Made by a program: the position numbers and the translations under genes. Positions 24,421 to 37,072 of a DNA stretch of 64,000 nucleotides are shown here, piece by piece (position 1 is the stretch's first letter; each line of letters starts with the position of its first letter). The notes below the pieces were generated by a model. It searched no databases and was not told the DNA's origin. It saw only the letters and a list, made by a program, of their open reading frames with translations. This DNA comes from Heyndrickxia ginsengihumi (lineage in GTDB: Bacteria; Bacillota; Bacilli; Bacillales; Bacillaceae_C): NCBI RefSeq assembly GCF_011008565.1, contig NZ_JAAIWK010000001.1, forward strand, positions 247,081 to 311,080, written 5' to 3'.

Positions 24421-25839
24421 ATGGTCTACAGAGATTTACGCTCCTTTCTTAAAAAGCTCGAAGAGGAAGGACAGCTTATCCACGTTACTCAGCAAGTAAA
24501 TCCCGAACCTGATCTTGGTTCAGCAGCACGTGCTGTCAATAATCTTGGAGATCAATCTCCTGCTTTATTATTTCATAACATTCATGGATACCGGACAGAA
24601 AAAGTAGTATTGAATGTTATTGGATCGTGGCCAAACCATGCATTGATGATGGGGTTGCCGAAGAATACCCCAGTAAAAGAACAGTTTCATGAATTTGCAC
24701 GTCGATGGAATCATTATCCTGTCCAAGTCGAAAGAGTAGATACAGCACCTTTTCATGCCAATAAAATAACAGAGGATATTAACTTATTTGATGTTCTACC
24801 CCTATTTCGCTTAAATAGTAAAGACTCTGGATGTTTTATTGATAAAGCCTGTGTAATTAGCAGAGATTTAGACGATCCAGAAAACTTTGGAAAGCAAAAT
24901 GTCGGAATTTACCGACTTCAAGTAAAAGGGAAAGACAAGCTCGGTATTCAGCCGATTCCTACACACGACATTGGCATCCATTTAAGAATTGCCGAAGAAC
25001 GTGGAGAAAATCTCCCCGTAACGATTGCTATTGGAAATGACCCGGTTATTACAACTATTTCGGGCTCACCGTTAACCTATGAGCAATCAGAATATGAAAT
25101 GGCTGGTGCAATTCAAGGGGAGCCATACCGAATTGTACGTTCTAAACATTCTAACTTAGATGTACCATGGGGAGCAGAGGTGGTCCTAGAAGGGGAAATT
25201 ATCGCAGGGGAACGGGAGTTTGAAGGCCCATTTGGGGAATTTACTGGTAGCTATTCCGATGCGCGCCTTCAACCAATCATTAAAATTAAAGCGATTTACC
25301 ACCGAGACAATCCGATATTTGAGCATTTATACTTAGGTGTTTCCTGGACTGAAATGGATTATATGACAAGTATCAATACTTGTGTCCCTCTCTATCAACA
25401 GTTAAAAGAGGCATTTCCTGAAGTCCAAGCAGTCAACGCGATGTATACTCAGGGATTAGTTGCAATTATATCAACAAAAACACGATTTGGTGGTTTTGCC
25501 AAAGCAATTGGAATGCGTGCAATGACCACACCACATGGACTTGGATATTGCAAACTCGTAATTGTCGTAGATGATTTTATTGACCCTTTTAACTTACCCC
25601 AAGTAATGTGGGCTCTCTCAACCCGAGTAGCGCCGGACCAAGATTTGATTATGATACCTAATGCATCAGTTTTATCACTTGATCCAAGTTCACAGCCACC
25701 AGGAATTACACATAAACTCATTATTGATGCAACAACACCTAAAGCGCCTGAGAGTCGCAGTAATTTTGCTCCATCTGTGGAAGCACCTCGAGATACAAAA
25801 AAATGGGAAAACATTTTAAAAAACTTAATTAAAAAATAA
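24421..25839 (+). CDS. bsdC: UbiD-family non-oxidative phenolic-acid decarboxylase, large subunit (BsdC-like)
   Basis: 472 residues, the length of BsdC (about 473). It decarboxylates aromatic acids such as 4-hydroxybenzoate or vanillate using prenylated FMN. Family features include the N-terminal YRDLRSFLKKLEEEGQL, and FEGPFGEFTGSYSDAR with the catalytic Glu. ATG 24421 follows GAGGTGG. Next in the operon are the small zinc subunit and a broken UbiX gene, so cofactor supply must come from another UbiX if the enzyme works. Confidence 0.9.
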   Translation: MVYRDLRSFLKKLEEEGQLIHVTQQVNPEPDLGSAARAVNNLGDQSPALLFHNIHGYRTEKVVLNVIGSWPNHALMMGLPKNTPVKEQFHEFARRWNHYPVQVERVDTAPFHANKITEDINLFDVLPLFRLNSKDSGCFIDKACVISRDLDDPENFGKQNVGIYRLQVKGKDKLGIQPIPTHDIGIHLRIAEERGENLPVTIAIGNDPVITTISGSPLTYEQSEYEMAGAIQGEPYRIVRSKHSNLDVPWGAEVVLEGEIIAGEREFEGPFGEFTGSYSDARLQPIIKIKAIYHRDNPIFEHLYLGVSWTEMDYMTSINTCVPLYQQLKEAFPEVQAVNAMYTQGLVAIISTKTRFGGFAKAIGMRAMTTPHGLGYCKLVIVVDDFIDPFNLPQVMWALSTRVAPDQDLIMIPNASVLSLDPSSQPPGITHKLIIDATTPKAPESRSNFAPSVEAPRDTKKWENILKNLIKK

Positions 25840-25852
25840 GGAGTGAATAACA

Positions 25853-26080
25853 TTGCCTACATGTCCTCGCTGTAATTCAAAAAAAGCTCAGGTCTTGTGT
25901 GAGTCGCCAGAAAAAGGATGTTGGATTATGTACTCATGCCCAATCTGTACGTTTACATGGAGATCAACTGAACCGGAGACCATTAAAAATCCGATATTAT
26001 ATGATCCAAGATTCAGGGTCGACCCAAATAAGATGAAAGACTATCAAGTACATCCTGAAATTGCAAAAAGAAGGAAATAA
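25853..26080 (+). CDS. bsdD: Decarboxylase small subunit BsdD-like (zinc ribbon)
   Basis: 75 residues, starting at TTG 25853 after GGAGTG. Two CxxC pairs (CPRC near the start and CPIC in the middle) form a zinc ribbon. The protein matches the BsdD/YclD family of small proteins found with UbiD decarboxylases, where it is required for full activity. It starts 13 bases after bsdC. Confidence 0.88.
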   Translation: MPTCPRCNSKKAQVLCESPEKGCWIMYSCPICTFTWRSTEPETIKNPILYDPRFRVDPNKMKDYQVHPEIAKRRK

Positions 26081-26102
26081 GTCCTTATGGAAGGGGGCTA
26101 CA

Positions 26103-26265
26103 ATGAAATTAATTGTTGCAATGACTGGAGCTTCTGGAAATATATTAGGACTTCGACTACTGGAAAAGTTAAAAAAATGTAATTTGGAGATCCACCTAGT
26201 CATTTCTGAATAGGCAGAGAAAAATATAGATTAGAATGTCTTATTATAACTGACGATACTTACTA
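26103..26265 (+). pseudogene. bsdB: Broken UbiX-type flavin prenyltransferase (bsdB remnant)
   Basis: The first 36 codons read MKLIVAMTGASGNILGLRLL... and then VISE, as in UbiX, and stop at TAG (26211-26213) where the family has Trp. The frame continues in sense as AEKNID, again UbiX-like, with two further stops, and the rest (about 140 residues) is absent before the tRNAs. UbiX makes the prenylated FMN needed by UbiD, so the operon cannot supply its own cofactor. Confidence 0.85.
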
Positions 26266-26341
26266 GGAGACTAAACTTCTAACAAACTCATAATGCAAGC
26301 ATAGCAATATGAACACTAAGCAGAAGAGGTCGTAGGTTATA

Positions 26342-26384
26342 AAAAAAAGCACTACGAGAGACTAAGTCATCGCAGTGCTTTTTA
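26342..26384 (-). terminator. Terminator after the tRNA pair
   Basis: Read on the minus strand, AAAAGCACTGCGA and TCGTAGTGCTTTT pair (with a G-T pair) around a 12-base loop and are followed by T residues, just past tRNA-Phe. Confidence 0.7.
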
Positions 26385-26388
26385 ATAA

Positions 26389-26461
26389 TGGCTCGGGACG
26401 GAATCGAACCGCCGACACAAGGATTTTCAGTCCTTTGCTCTACCGACTGAGCTACCGAGCC
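26389..26461 (-). tRNA. trnF: tRNA-Phe (anticodon GAA)
   Basis: A 73-base cloverleaf with acceptor GGCTCGG/CCGAGCC, D-loop AGTCGGTAGA, anticodon loop CTGAAAA (GAA) and TTCGATT in the T arm. The 3' CCA is not encoded; it would be added after transcription. Near-identical to the B. subtilis tRNA-Phe sequence. Confidence 0.95.
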
Positions 26462-26519
26462 AAAAATCCATTTGATACTTATGTAAGAATAAGATATCAA
26501 CAAAAAATATGTAAAATGG

Positions 26520-26592
26520 CGGTCCCGACGGGAATCGAACCCGCGATCTCCTGCGTGACAGGCAGGCGTGATAACCGCTACACTACGGGACC
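26520..26592 (-). tRNA. trnD: tRNA-Asp (anticodon GTC)
   Basis: A 73-base cloverleaf with acceptor GGTCCCG/CGGGACC, anticodon loop CTGTCAC (GTC) and T arm GGTTCGATTCC. The 3' CCA is not encoded. It lies 58 bases upstream of tRNA-Phe on the same strand, so the two are probably one transcript. Confidence 0.95.
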
Positions 26593-26759
26593 AATGTTAT
26601 ATTTGTCATATTTCGTAACAACAAAAACAATATTATCATAAGATCTTAATACATTGCAACATTTTTCTACATTTTTTTTAAAAGTTTATTAAAAAAGAAA
26701 TATTTTTCGTCATAATCGTTTTTGTAAAAGACCTCTTTATGAGCAGGTCATAGTGGCCA

Positions 26760-26796
26760 ATTAAAAAAGGATTAAGATCATGGGACCTTAATCCTT
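26760..26796 (-). terminator. Terminator of purA
   Basis: GGATTAAG and CTTAATCC form a stem around GTCCCATGAT, followed by TTTTTT on the minus strand. Confidence 0.75.
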
Positions 26797-26806
26797 CAGG
26801 ATAACA

Positions 26807-28138
<1,332 letters not shown>

Positions 28139-28264
28139 TTACATTTTAACAGTGTTAAAAAAGAATATCAATGAAAATCCGAACATTTATCATTATATTT
28201 GATATATTTATTCGTTAATTAAGTTGGTAAATTTTTTTGACATAGAACACAAGGCTATAAAAAA

Positions 28265-28288
28265 AGAGACCTTTTTATTATGGTCTCT
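28265..28288 (-). terminator. Terminator of dnaB
   Basis: AGAGACC and GGTCTCT enclose a ten-base loop, followed by a T run on the minus strand, 11 bases past the dnaB stop. Confidence 0.8.
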
Positions 28289-28298
28289 CCCTGTTACT

Positions 28299-29654
28299 TT
28301 ATGCAGGAACTGGAGCATCATCAAATCTTCTCTCCAAGTTAACAAACTTATTATATTCTTTCACGAATGCCAGTTGAACAGTGCCTACTGGACCATTACG
28401 CTGCTTCGCAATAATGATTTCAATAATATTTTTATTCTCTGTATCTTGCTCATAATAATCTTCACGATATAAGAATGCTACAATATCCGCATCTTGCTCA
28501 ATACTTCCAGATTCACGAATGTCACTCATCATTGGTCGCTTATCTTGCCGCTGCTCTACACTACGTGATAGCTGTGATAAGGCAATAACAGGCACTTCCA
28601 ATTCCCTCGCTAATGCCTTTAATGACCTCGAAATCTCAGAAACTTCCTGCTGTCTATTTTCTTTTGAATTTGCGCTTCCTTGTATTAATTGCAAATAGTC
28701 AATTACAATCATACCTAGGCCTTGTTCTTGCTTTAGACGACGGCACTTAGAACGGATTTCACTAATCCGAATCCCTGGAGTATCATCTATGAAAATACCT
28801 GAATTTGATAGACTCCCCATTGCCATAGTCAATTTTCTCCAGTCCTCATCGGTCAAAGAACCTGTACGGAGTCTTTGCGCGTCAATATTTCCTTCCGCAC
28901 AAAGCATACGCATTACAAGCTGCTCAGCACCCATTTCCAGACTGAAAATAGCAACATTCTCTCCGGCTTTCGTTCCAACATTTTGTGCAATATTTAAGGC
29001 AAATGCCGTTTTTCCTACTGACGGACGCGCTGCAACAATAATTAGATCATTTCTTTGAAAACCTGCTGTCATTCTATCAAGTTCATTAAATCCAGTTGGA
29101 ATACCGGTTATATCTCCTTTACGATTGTGCAATAATTCAATATTATCATATGTGTTCACGAGAACATCTTTAATATGTTGGAAGTCTCCGGCATTTTTTC
29201 GTTGCGCTACTTCCATGATACTTCTTTCAGCATCATCTAGCAGTTCATCGACGCTGTCTTCTCTCGTATATCCCTCTTGCGCAATATTCGTCGCAGTGCG
29301 GATTAAACGGCGCAACAATGATTTTTCTGCTACAATTTGAGCATAATAGCCGATATTTGCAGCTGTCGGTACACTCGTTGCTAGTTCACTTAAATAAGAA
29401 ACTCCCCCAACATCTTCTAATTGCTGCGTTACAGACAGCTCCTCCGCAACTGTAACTAAATCGACCGCTTTACCAGCATCATTTAGCTTGAAAAAGATCT
29501 GGAAAATTTTCTGATGTGCACTTCGATAAAAATCTTCAGGCACCAATACTTCTGAAGCAGTAATGAACGAAGAAGGTTCTAAAAAAATCGCACCAAGTAC
29601 CGCTTGTTCTGCTTCAATATTTTGAGGTGGAATGCGATCTATTATTTCACTCAT
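28299..29654 (-). CDS. dnaB: Replicative DNA helicase (DnaB family; dnaC in B. subtilis)
   Basis: 451 residues: N-terminal DnaB-N domain (IEAEQAVLGAIFLEP), linker, and RecA-like helicase core with Walker A ARPSVGKTAFALN, Walker B MIVIDYLQL and IALSQLSRSVEQR. It is the hexameric helicase at replication forks. Gene order rplI-dnaB-purA is as in Bacillus. Confidence 0.97.
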   Translation of the reverse strand: MSEIIDRIPPQNIEAEQAVLGAIFLEPSSFITASEVLVPEDFYRSAHQKIFQIFFKLNDAGKAVDLVTVAEELSVTQQLEDVGGVSYLSELATSVPTAANIGYYAQIVAEKSLLRRLIRTATNIAQEGYTREDSVDELLDDAERSIMEVAQRKNAGDFQHIKDVLVNTYDNIELLHNRKGDITGIPTGFNELDRMTAGFQRNDLIIVAARPSVGKTAFALNIAQNVGTKAGENVAIFSLEMGAEQLVMRMLCAEGNIDAQRLRTGSLTDEDWRKLTMAMGSLSNSGIFIDDTPGIRISEIRSKCRRLKQEQGLGMIVIDYLQLIQGSANSKENRQQEVSEISRSLKALARELEVPVIALSQLSRSVEQRQDKRPMMSDIRESGSIEQDADIVAFLYREDYYEQDTENKNIIEIIIAKQRNGPVGTVQLAFVKEYNKFVNLERRFDDAPVPA

Positions 29655-29732
29655 ATAAACCCTCCCATTCTTTTTATAAAAAATATGGAGTTATTCCCCA
29701 TAAGCTAGTTTTATATATTTTTATTCATACAA

Positions 29733-29766
29733 AAAATGTGATCATAATAATCGATCACATTTTTGT
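29733..29766. terminator. Bidirectional terminator after rplI
   Basis: AAAAATGTGATC and GATCACATTTTT are exact inverted repeats around nine bases, with A and T runs at the ends. Confidence 0.75.
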
Positions 29767-29829
29767 TGTTGTCCATGCTGAATATAAATCTATTGTAACA
29801 TGAGACCCATTAAATTGTAGCTGGGAAAT

Positions 29830-32249
<2,420 letters not shown>

Positions 32250-32305
32250 TTTTTCAGCTCCTATATAAGAAACTTCCTATTTTTTTATATTTCTTTACAG
32301 TACCC

Positions 32306-33250
32306 TTAAACATCCCTGTTCACCCATGCTCTCAAATTAAATCCTAAATCAATGATTCCTAACATGATTACGGCATAAAGGAGCGGAGAATATATGAGTG
32401 TGATGATTACAATAAAGACTAGTATCGCTTTTGGCCACTTTTTTATATAACCATAATAACAAATAAGTGAAAATCCTTGTAGTATCATCAATATTAAAAA
32501 GATAAACAGAATATTTAACAATGCAGTAGATAAAAACCCATGTAGATATTTACCGAAAAATAAAGATAGTATTAAAAAAGTGAGAAAGTACCATTGAAAA
32601 TTTTTTGGTAAATTAAACTCTCGAAAGGGTTTCCATTTAGGGACACGAATGCCAAATCTTTTTGCGATCGGGTAGTTTATTAGCATAAGTATGAAAATGG
32701 CAAAAAAGGATTCGAGCAATAACAATGATGGCAAAAGAGTATGAACCATATATATCAAGGTTTTTGACATTTCATTTAAGCGATCGTAGGCTTGTTGCTG
32801 TCCAAACGCTTTCATCATATTTCGAGACTGATTTATCGATTGTTGAAGTCTTGTTAACTCTTCATCCAAATAATTAATATGGAAAAATTTGATCGCAATT
32901 AAAATACCAACAACTGTATCAATTAAAAATGTGGCACTTGCTGCTATGTATGTAATGAATTTGGACTTTTCAAGTCGTATACAATATCCAATTACAAGAC
33001 CTGTCGTTCCCATAATGACTGTTATTGGAATAGAAGTGACTGTTCCAAATAATAACGATACGAATATACTCACAATAAAAAAAAGAAGAGAATATTTTAA
33101 AGGATATTTCGCTCCATATATGAGAAAAGGCAGTATGAGAAAAAGTATAGATACTCCACCAATAATCGGCACATAAAGGAATACAAGCATAAGTACAGCA
33201 AAAATTGCTGCAAGCATAGCTCCTTCAGTTAACATTCTTGTCTTTTTCAC
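32306..33250 (-). CDS. yybS: YybS-type integral membrane protein (DUF2232)
   Basis: 314 residues with about eight hydrophobic helices; start GTG 33250. The family (DUF2232) sits before gdpP in Bacillus and resembles energy-coupling membrane components, but its substrate is unknown. Located between rpsR and gdpP. Confidence 0.92.
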   Translation of the reverse strand: MKKTRMLTEGAMLAAIFAVLMLVFLYVPIIGGVSILFLILPFLIYGAKYPLKYSLLFFIVSIFVSLLFGTVTSIPITVIMGTTGLVIGYCIRLEKSKFITYIAASATFLIDTVVGILIAIKFFHINYLDEELTRLQQSINQSRNMMKAFGQQQAYDRLNEMSKTLIYMVHTLLPSLLLLESFFAIFILMLINYPIAKRFGIRVPKWKPFREFNLPKNFQWYFLTFLILSLFFGKYLHGFLSTALLNILFIFLILMILQGFSLICYYGYIKKWPKAILVFIVIITLIYSPLLYAVIMLGIIDLGFNLRAWVNRDV

Positions 33251-33341
33251 TTCGTCTCTCCCTTCAATAATGAATGATGTTAAGTTTCCTATATTTTAAC
33301 ACATTCAAAGTTTGAAACAAAAATACTTATTTATTCATTAT

Positions 33342-33374
33342 AAAAAAGCAGCAAGGATAACCTCACTGCTTTTA
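33342..33374 (-). terminator. Terminator of the rpsF-ssb-rpsR operon
   Basis: AAAAGCAGTGAGG and CCTTGCTGCTTTT pair with two G-T pairs around a short loop, followed by T residues, just beyond rpsR. Confidence 0.7.
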
Positions 33375-33380
33375 ACGATC

Positions 33381-33620
33381 TTATTTATCTTCTGCAACAT
33401 AAGGCAATAATGCCATTTGACGAGAACGTTTAATAGCAATTGTTAATTTACGTTGATATTTAGCGCTCGTACCAGTTACACGACGAGGAAGAATTTTCCC
33501 ACGTTCAGAGATGAATTTTTTCAATAAATCTACATCTTTATAGTCAATGTGTGTAATTCCGTTTGCTGTGAAATAACACACTTTACGACGTTTACGTCCG
33601 CCTCTGCGTCCACCTGCCAT
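33381..33620 (-). CDS. rpsR: 30S ribosomal protein S18
   Basis: 79 residues beginning [20 protein letters not shown] 33620 is nine bases after GGAGG and fits other Bacillus S18 starts better than the one two codons earlier. S18 forms a heterodimer with S6 on the platform of the 30S subunit. Third gene of rpsF-ssb-rpsR. Confidence 0.97.
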   Translation of the reverse strand: MAGGRRGGRKRRKVCYFTANGITHIDYKDVDLLKKFISERGKILPRRVTGTSAKYQRKLTIAIKRSRQMALLPYVAEDK

Positions 33621-33664
33621 TTTCATTTCCCTCCTTAATTAACTAATTTTTAGTTATGCAATGT

Positions 33665-34159
33665 TTAGAATGGAAGATCATCATCAGAGATGTCAATCGG
33701 CTGCCCATCATTTGAAAATGGATCTTCATCAAACTTAGAATAATTCGGGTTAGGCTGATTCTGGTTCTGATTCGGATTAAACGAAGGCTGACTTCCTTGA
33801 CCACCATAAAAATCATTCCCGCCGCGGTCTTGGTTAGCATTCCTAGGCTCTAAGAATTGGACGCTTTCTGCCACTACTTCAGTCACATAAACACGTCTAC
33901 CATCTTGACCTTCATAATTACGTGTTTGGATACGGCCGTCAACGCCAGCTAAACTACCTTTTTTCAAGAAGTTTGCTACATTTTCAGCTTGTTTTCTCCA
34001 GACTACGCAGTTAATAAAGTCCGCCTGTCTTTCCCCTTGCTGATTCGAGAACGTACGATTCACAGCAAGCGTAAATGTAGCAACCGGAACCCCATTTGGA
34101 GTATACCGTAAGTCAGGATCTTTCGTTAATCTACCTACTAGAACAACACGGTTCATCAT
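33665..34159 (-). CDS. ssb: Single-stranded DNA-binding protein SsbA
   Basis: 164 residues: an OB-fold domain ([14 protein letters not shown] through [13 protein letters not shown]), a Gln/Asn/Pro-rich flexible linker and the protein-interaction tip [10 protein letters not shown]. It coats single-stranded DNA at forks and recruits repair proteins. Start ATG 34159 (or the next ATG) follows GAGGGG by nine bases. Middle gene of the S6-SSB-S18 operon; a parS-like site lies just upstream. Confidence 0.97.
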   Translation of the reverse strand: MMNRVVLVGRLTKDPDLRYTPNGVPVATFTLAVNRTFSNQQGERQADFINCVVWRKQAENVANFLKKGSLAGVDGRIQTRNYEGQDGRRVYVTEVVAESVQFLEPRNANQDRGGNDFYGGQGSQPSFNPNQNQNQPNPNYSKFDEDPFSNDGQPIDISDDDLPF

Positions 34160-34187
34160 CAGAATCAACCCCTCTCATATTCGAATA

Positions 34188-34203
34188 CGTTTCACGTGAA
34201 ACA
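34188..34203. other. parS-like site between ssb and rpsF
   Basis: CGTTTCACGTGAAACA differs from the Bacillus parS consensus only at its first base. It sits in the 61-base gap between the two coding regions. Confidence 0.8.
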
Positions 34204-34220
34204 GTTTTATTTAAATAGTA

Positions 34221-34508
34221 TTATTTTTCATCTTTAATAACGATGTGACGGATAATATCTCCGCTAATCTTTGCAAGACGGTCAAATTCTTGAACCGCTT
34301 CAGGGTTTGCATTTACATTGATGATATGATAGTAACCATCACGGAAGTCTTGGATTTCATACGCAAGACGACGCTTACCCCACTCTTTAGATTCGATGAT
34401 TTCCGCACCTTGAGATGTTAACACGTTATCAAAACGTTCAACTAAAGCTTTTTTAGCTTCATCCTCAATATTTGGACGGATAATGTACATAACTTCATAC
34501 TTTCTCAT
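34221..34508 (-). CDS. rpsF: 30S ribosomal protein S6
   Basis: 95 residues, [20 protein letters not shown], with the S6 fold features and the [20 protein letters not shown] segment. ATG 34508 follows AAGGAGGTGACACTAAG. First gene of the rpsF operon; S6 pairs with S18 encoded downstream. A structured leader may allow autoregulation. Confidence 0.97.
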   Translation of the reverse strand: MRKYEVMYIIRPNIEDEAKKALVERFDNVLTSQGAEIIESKEWGKRRLAYEIQDFRDGYYHIINVNANPEAVQEFDRLAKISGDIIRHIVIKDEK

Positions 34509-34521
34509 CTTAGTGTCACCT

Positions 34522-34556
34522 CCTTATGGACTATGCGGCCCTGTAATAGGGCAAGG
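34522..34556 (-). promoter_or_regulatory. Probable S6:S18-binding leader of rpsF
   Basis: On the minus strand CCTTGCCC, TATTACA loop, GGGCCG, then a closing CCATAAGG make a bulged hairpin with a CCG on its 3' side. This matches the known S6:S18 target in rpsF leaders, which lets the protein pair repress its own operon. The ribosome site overlaps the end of the structure. Confidence 0.5.
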
Positions 34557-34712
34557 AGCAATGTATTTTTTCGTTCATTACTCACAAGTCGTAAGTATAT
34601 CATAAGTATATAGTAAATGCAATGATGCTAGACTTCCTTCTTATACTTTTCATTCTAATGCGCGGCTCTCTCTTAAATAGTTGTCTCTATTAAGAAGGAT
34701 ATTTTTCTTTTC

Positions 34713-35180
34713 TTATGAAAGCTGTTTTAAAAGGTTAGCCATTTCAATTGCACCAATAGCTGCATCCCAACCTTTATTTCCTGCCTTAGTACCTGCTCTT
34801 TCAATTGCCTGCTCAATGGTATCTGTTGTTAGCACTCCAAAAATGACAGGAACTTCAGTTTGTAAGCTAGCTTGGGCAACTCCCTTTGTAGCCTCATTAC
34901 TCACAAAATCAAAATGAGCTGTAGCACCACGGATAACAGTTCCTAATGCAAGTACAGCATCATATTTTCCGGATGATGCCATTTTTTTCGCAATTAACGG
35001 TATTTCAAATGCCCCTGGTACCCACGCAATTTCAATATTTTCACTTTCAACACCATGCCGGCTAAGGGCATCCTCAGCTCCGCTCAGTAATTTACTTGTA
35101 ATAAATTCATTAAAACGAGAAACAACAATACCAATTTTCAAACCTGTTCCAACTAATTTTCCTTCATAAACTTTTGCCAT
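34713..35180 (-). CDS. ribH: 6,7-dimethyl-8-ribityllumazine synthase
   Basis: 155 residues with [40 protein letters not shown] and the C-terminal EMANLLKQ. It condenses the pyrimidine from RibD with 3,4-dihydroxy-2-butanone phosphate in the penultimate step of riboflavin synthesis. Last gene of the rib operon; 12 bases after ribBA. Confidence 0.96.
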   Translation of the reverse strand: MAKVYEGKLVGTGLKIGIVVSRFNEFITSKLLSGAEDALSRHGVESENIEIAWVPGAFEIPLIAKKMASSGKYDAVLALGTVIRGATAHFDFVSNEATKGVAQASLQTEVPVIFGVLTTDTIEQAIERAGTKAGNKGWDAAIGAIEMANLLKQLS

Positions 35181-35192
35181 TTTTTTCTCCTC

Positions 35193-36386
35193 CTAAATGT
35201 GTAATAAATGTCCCATTTTTTCTACTTTTGTTCGTAAATATTGTTCATTTTCTTTTTTTGCTTCAATTTCAATCGGTACACGCTCGGAAATTTCAATTCC
35301 ATAGTTCTCTAATCCAGAAATTTTTTCGGGATTATTTGTTAGTAATCGCAGTTTTCGAACGCCAAGGTCTTGTAACATTTGTGCGCTAATTAAATAATCG
35401 CGCATATCAGCAGGGAAACCAAGCTCATGATTTGCCTCAACGGTGTCTAGGCCCTGTTCCTGAAGCTTATATGCTTTTAATTTATTGATTAAGCCAATGC
35501 CTCTTCCTTCTTGCCTCATATACAAAAGAACACCTTTTCCTTCTTTTTCAATTGTTGTTAAGGCAGCAGCTAATTGCGGTCCACAGTCACAGCGATGTGA
35601 ACCAAATACATCTCCTGTCAAACATTCAGAATGTACTCTAACGAGTATTGGTTCATTGCTACTAATGTCTCCTTTAATAAGGGCAACATGTTCTTTCCCT
35701 GAAAGAACTTCTGTATAGCCAATTGCTTTAAAATCCCCAAAATCTGTCGGCAGCTTAATTTCTACTTCTCTTTGTACTAATTTCTCATGTTTTCTGCGAT
35801 ATTCAATCAAAGATTCGATCGTAATTATTTTTAGCTGATGGCGTTTAGCTATTTCCTGTAATTGCGGAAGCTTAGCCATTGTCCCATCTTCATTCATAAT
35901 TTCACAAATGACCCCAACTTGTTTCATGCCTGCAAGCTTAGCCAAATCTAATGCTGCTTCAGTATGCCCGGGACGGTTTAACACCCCACCTTTTTTTCCG
36001 ATGAGTGGGAAAATATGACCTGGACGGTGGAAATCTTCAGGGACTGATTCGTCTTTTACCATTTCTTGAATGGTCGTCGCCCGTTCAAATGCACTAATCC
36101 CTGTAGTTGTTGTCCGATGATCAATGCTAATTGTAAAAGCCGTTCCATGCGAATCTGTATTTTGTTGTGTCATCATATTAAGATCAAGCTGCGTTGCTTT
36201 TTCTTCTGAGACAGGAACACAAATTAAGCCTCTTCCTTCTTTTGCCATAAAATTAATCATCTCTGGAGAGACCCTTTCTCCTAACCCGATCAAATCGCCT
36301 TCATTCTCGCGATTTTCATCGTCCACTACGATTACTACTTTACCTGCCTTTAAATCCTCTACTGCTTCTTCAATTGTATGAAGCAC
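35193..36386 (-). CDS. ribBA: Bifunctional DHBP synthase / GTP cyclohydrolase II
   Basis: 397 residues. The N-terminal half (RibB) has [11 protein letters not shown] and the C-terminal half (RibA) has the zinc Cys of [18 protein letters not shown] and RQEGRGIGL. It makes both branches of the riboflavin precursor: 3,4-dihydroxy-2-butanone phosphate and the pyrimidine from GTP. Start GTG 36386 follows AAGAGGTGG. Confidence 0.96.
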   Translation of the reverse strand: MLHTIEEAVEDLKAGKVVIVVDDENRENEGDLIGLGERVSPEMINFMAKEGRGLICVPVSEEKATQLDLNMMTQQNTDSHGTAFTISIDHRTTTTGISAFERATTIQEMVKDESVPEDFHRPGHIFPLIGKKGGVLNRPGHTEAALDLAKLAGMKQVGVICEIMNEDGTMAKLPQLQEIAKRHQLKIITIESLIEYRRKHEKLVQREVEIKLPTDFGDFKAIGYTEVLSGKEHVALIKGDISSNEPILVRVHSECLTGDVFGSHRCDCGPQLAAALTTIEKEGKGVLLYMRQEGRGIGLINKLKAYKLQEQGLDTVEANHELGFPADMRDYLISAQMLQDLGVRKLRLLTNNPEKISGLENYGIEISERVPIEIEAKKENEQYLRTKVEKMGHLLHI

Positions 36387-36413
36387 TTTTTACCACCTCT
36401 TAAAAATTGATTG

Positions 36414-37070
36414 TTAAGAAATAAATCCACTTTTCCTCAATAAGTCCATTGTATGTGTTGATGGATCATTATTCGATTCAGTCGATAAATGAATCATTTT
36501 CCCAACGTATTTTGCTAACACATCACTTTCTATATTGACCTTTTCCCCTATGCCTTTACTTGCAATAATTGACTCATCCTGTGTATGTGGAATTAAAGAA
36601 ATTGTAAGACTATTCTCTTTTACATCAAAAATTGTCAGGGAGGTACCATCAATAGCGATTGAACCTTTTGTAATTAAATAAGGGATAAGATGTTTAGGGA
36701 CATCTATTGAAACGTAGAGAGCATTCTCAACTCTCTTCTTTGCTACAATCGTGCCTACTCCATCAACATGCCCTGTTACAAAATGCCCGCCAAATCTACC
36801 ATTTGCACTCATTGCCCTTTCTAGATTGACCTTACTGTTAGTGGACAAAGAAGCGAGCGTCGTATCGTAAAATGTCTCAGGCATCACATCTACTGTAAAC
36901 TCGTTAACAGTATAAGAAGTAACGGTTAAACATACACCATTAACAGCAATGCTGTCACCCACATGCACATCCTTTAATACTTTTGTTGCTTGTATCACCA
37001 GTTGAAGAGAGGAGGAACCTCTTCGGATTCTTTTCAAAACCCCAATTTCTTCAATAATGCCTGTAAACAT
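36414..37070 (-). CDS. ribE: Riboflavin synthase, alpha subunit
   Basis: 218 residues with two lumazine-binding domains, each beginning with the typical MFTGIIEEIG and HFVTGHVDGVG. It dismutates two dimethylribityllumazine molecules to give riboflavin. ATG 37070 lies one base before the ribD stop region, tightly packed in the rib operon. Confidence 0.96.
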   Translation of the reverse strand: MFTGIIEEIGVLKRIRRGSSSLQLVIQATKVLKDVHVGDSIAVNGVCLTVTSYTVNEFTVDVMPETFYDTTLASLSTNSKVNLERAMSANGRFGGHFVTGHVDGVGTIVAKKRVENALYVSIDVPKHLIPYLITKGSIAIDGTSLTIFDVKENSLTISLIPHTQDESIIASKGIGEKVNIESDVLAKYVGKMIHLSTESNNDPSTHTMDLLRKSGFIS

Positions 37071-37072
37071 AT

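Noticed and set aside
35961..35971. Noc-binding site (around GCCCGGGA in ribBA)
   Set aside because: The 14-base palindrome expected for Noc is not present; only the CCCGGG core occurs.
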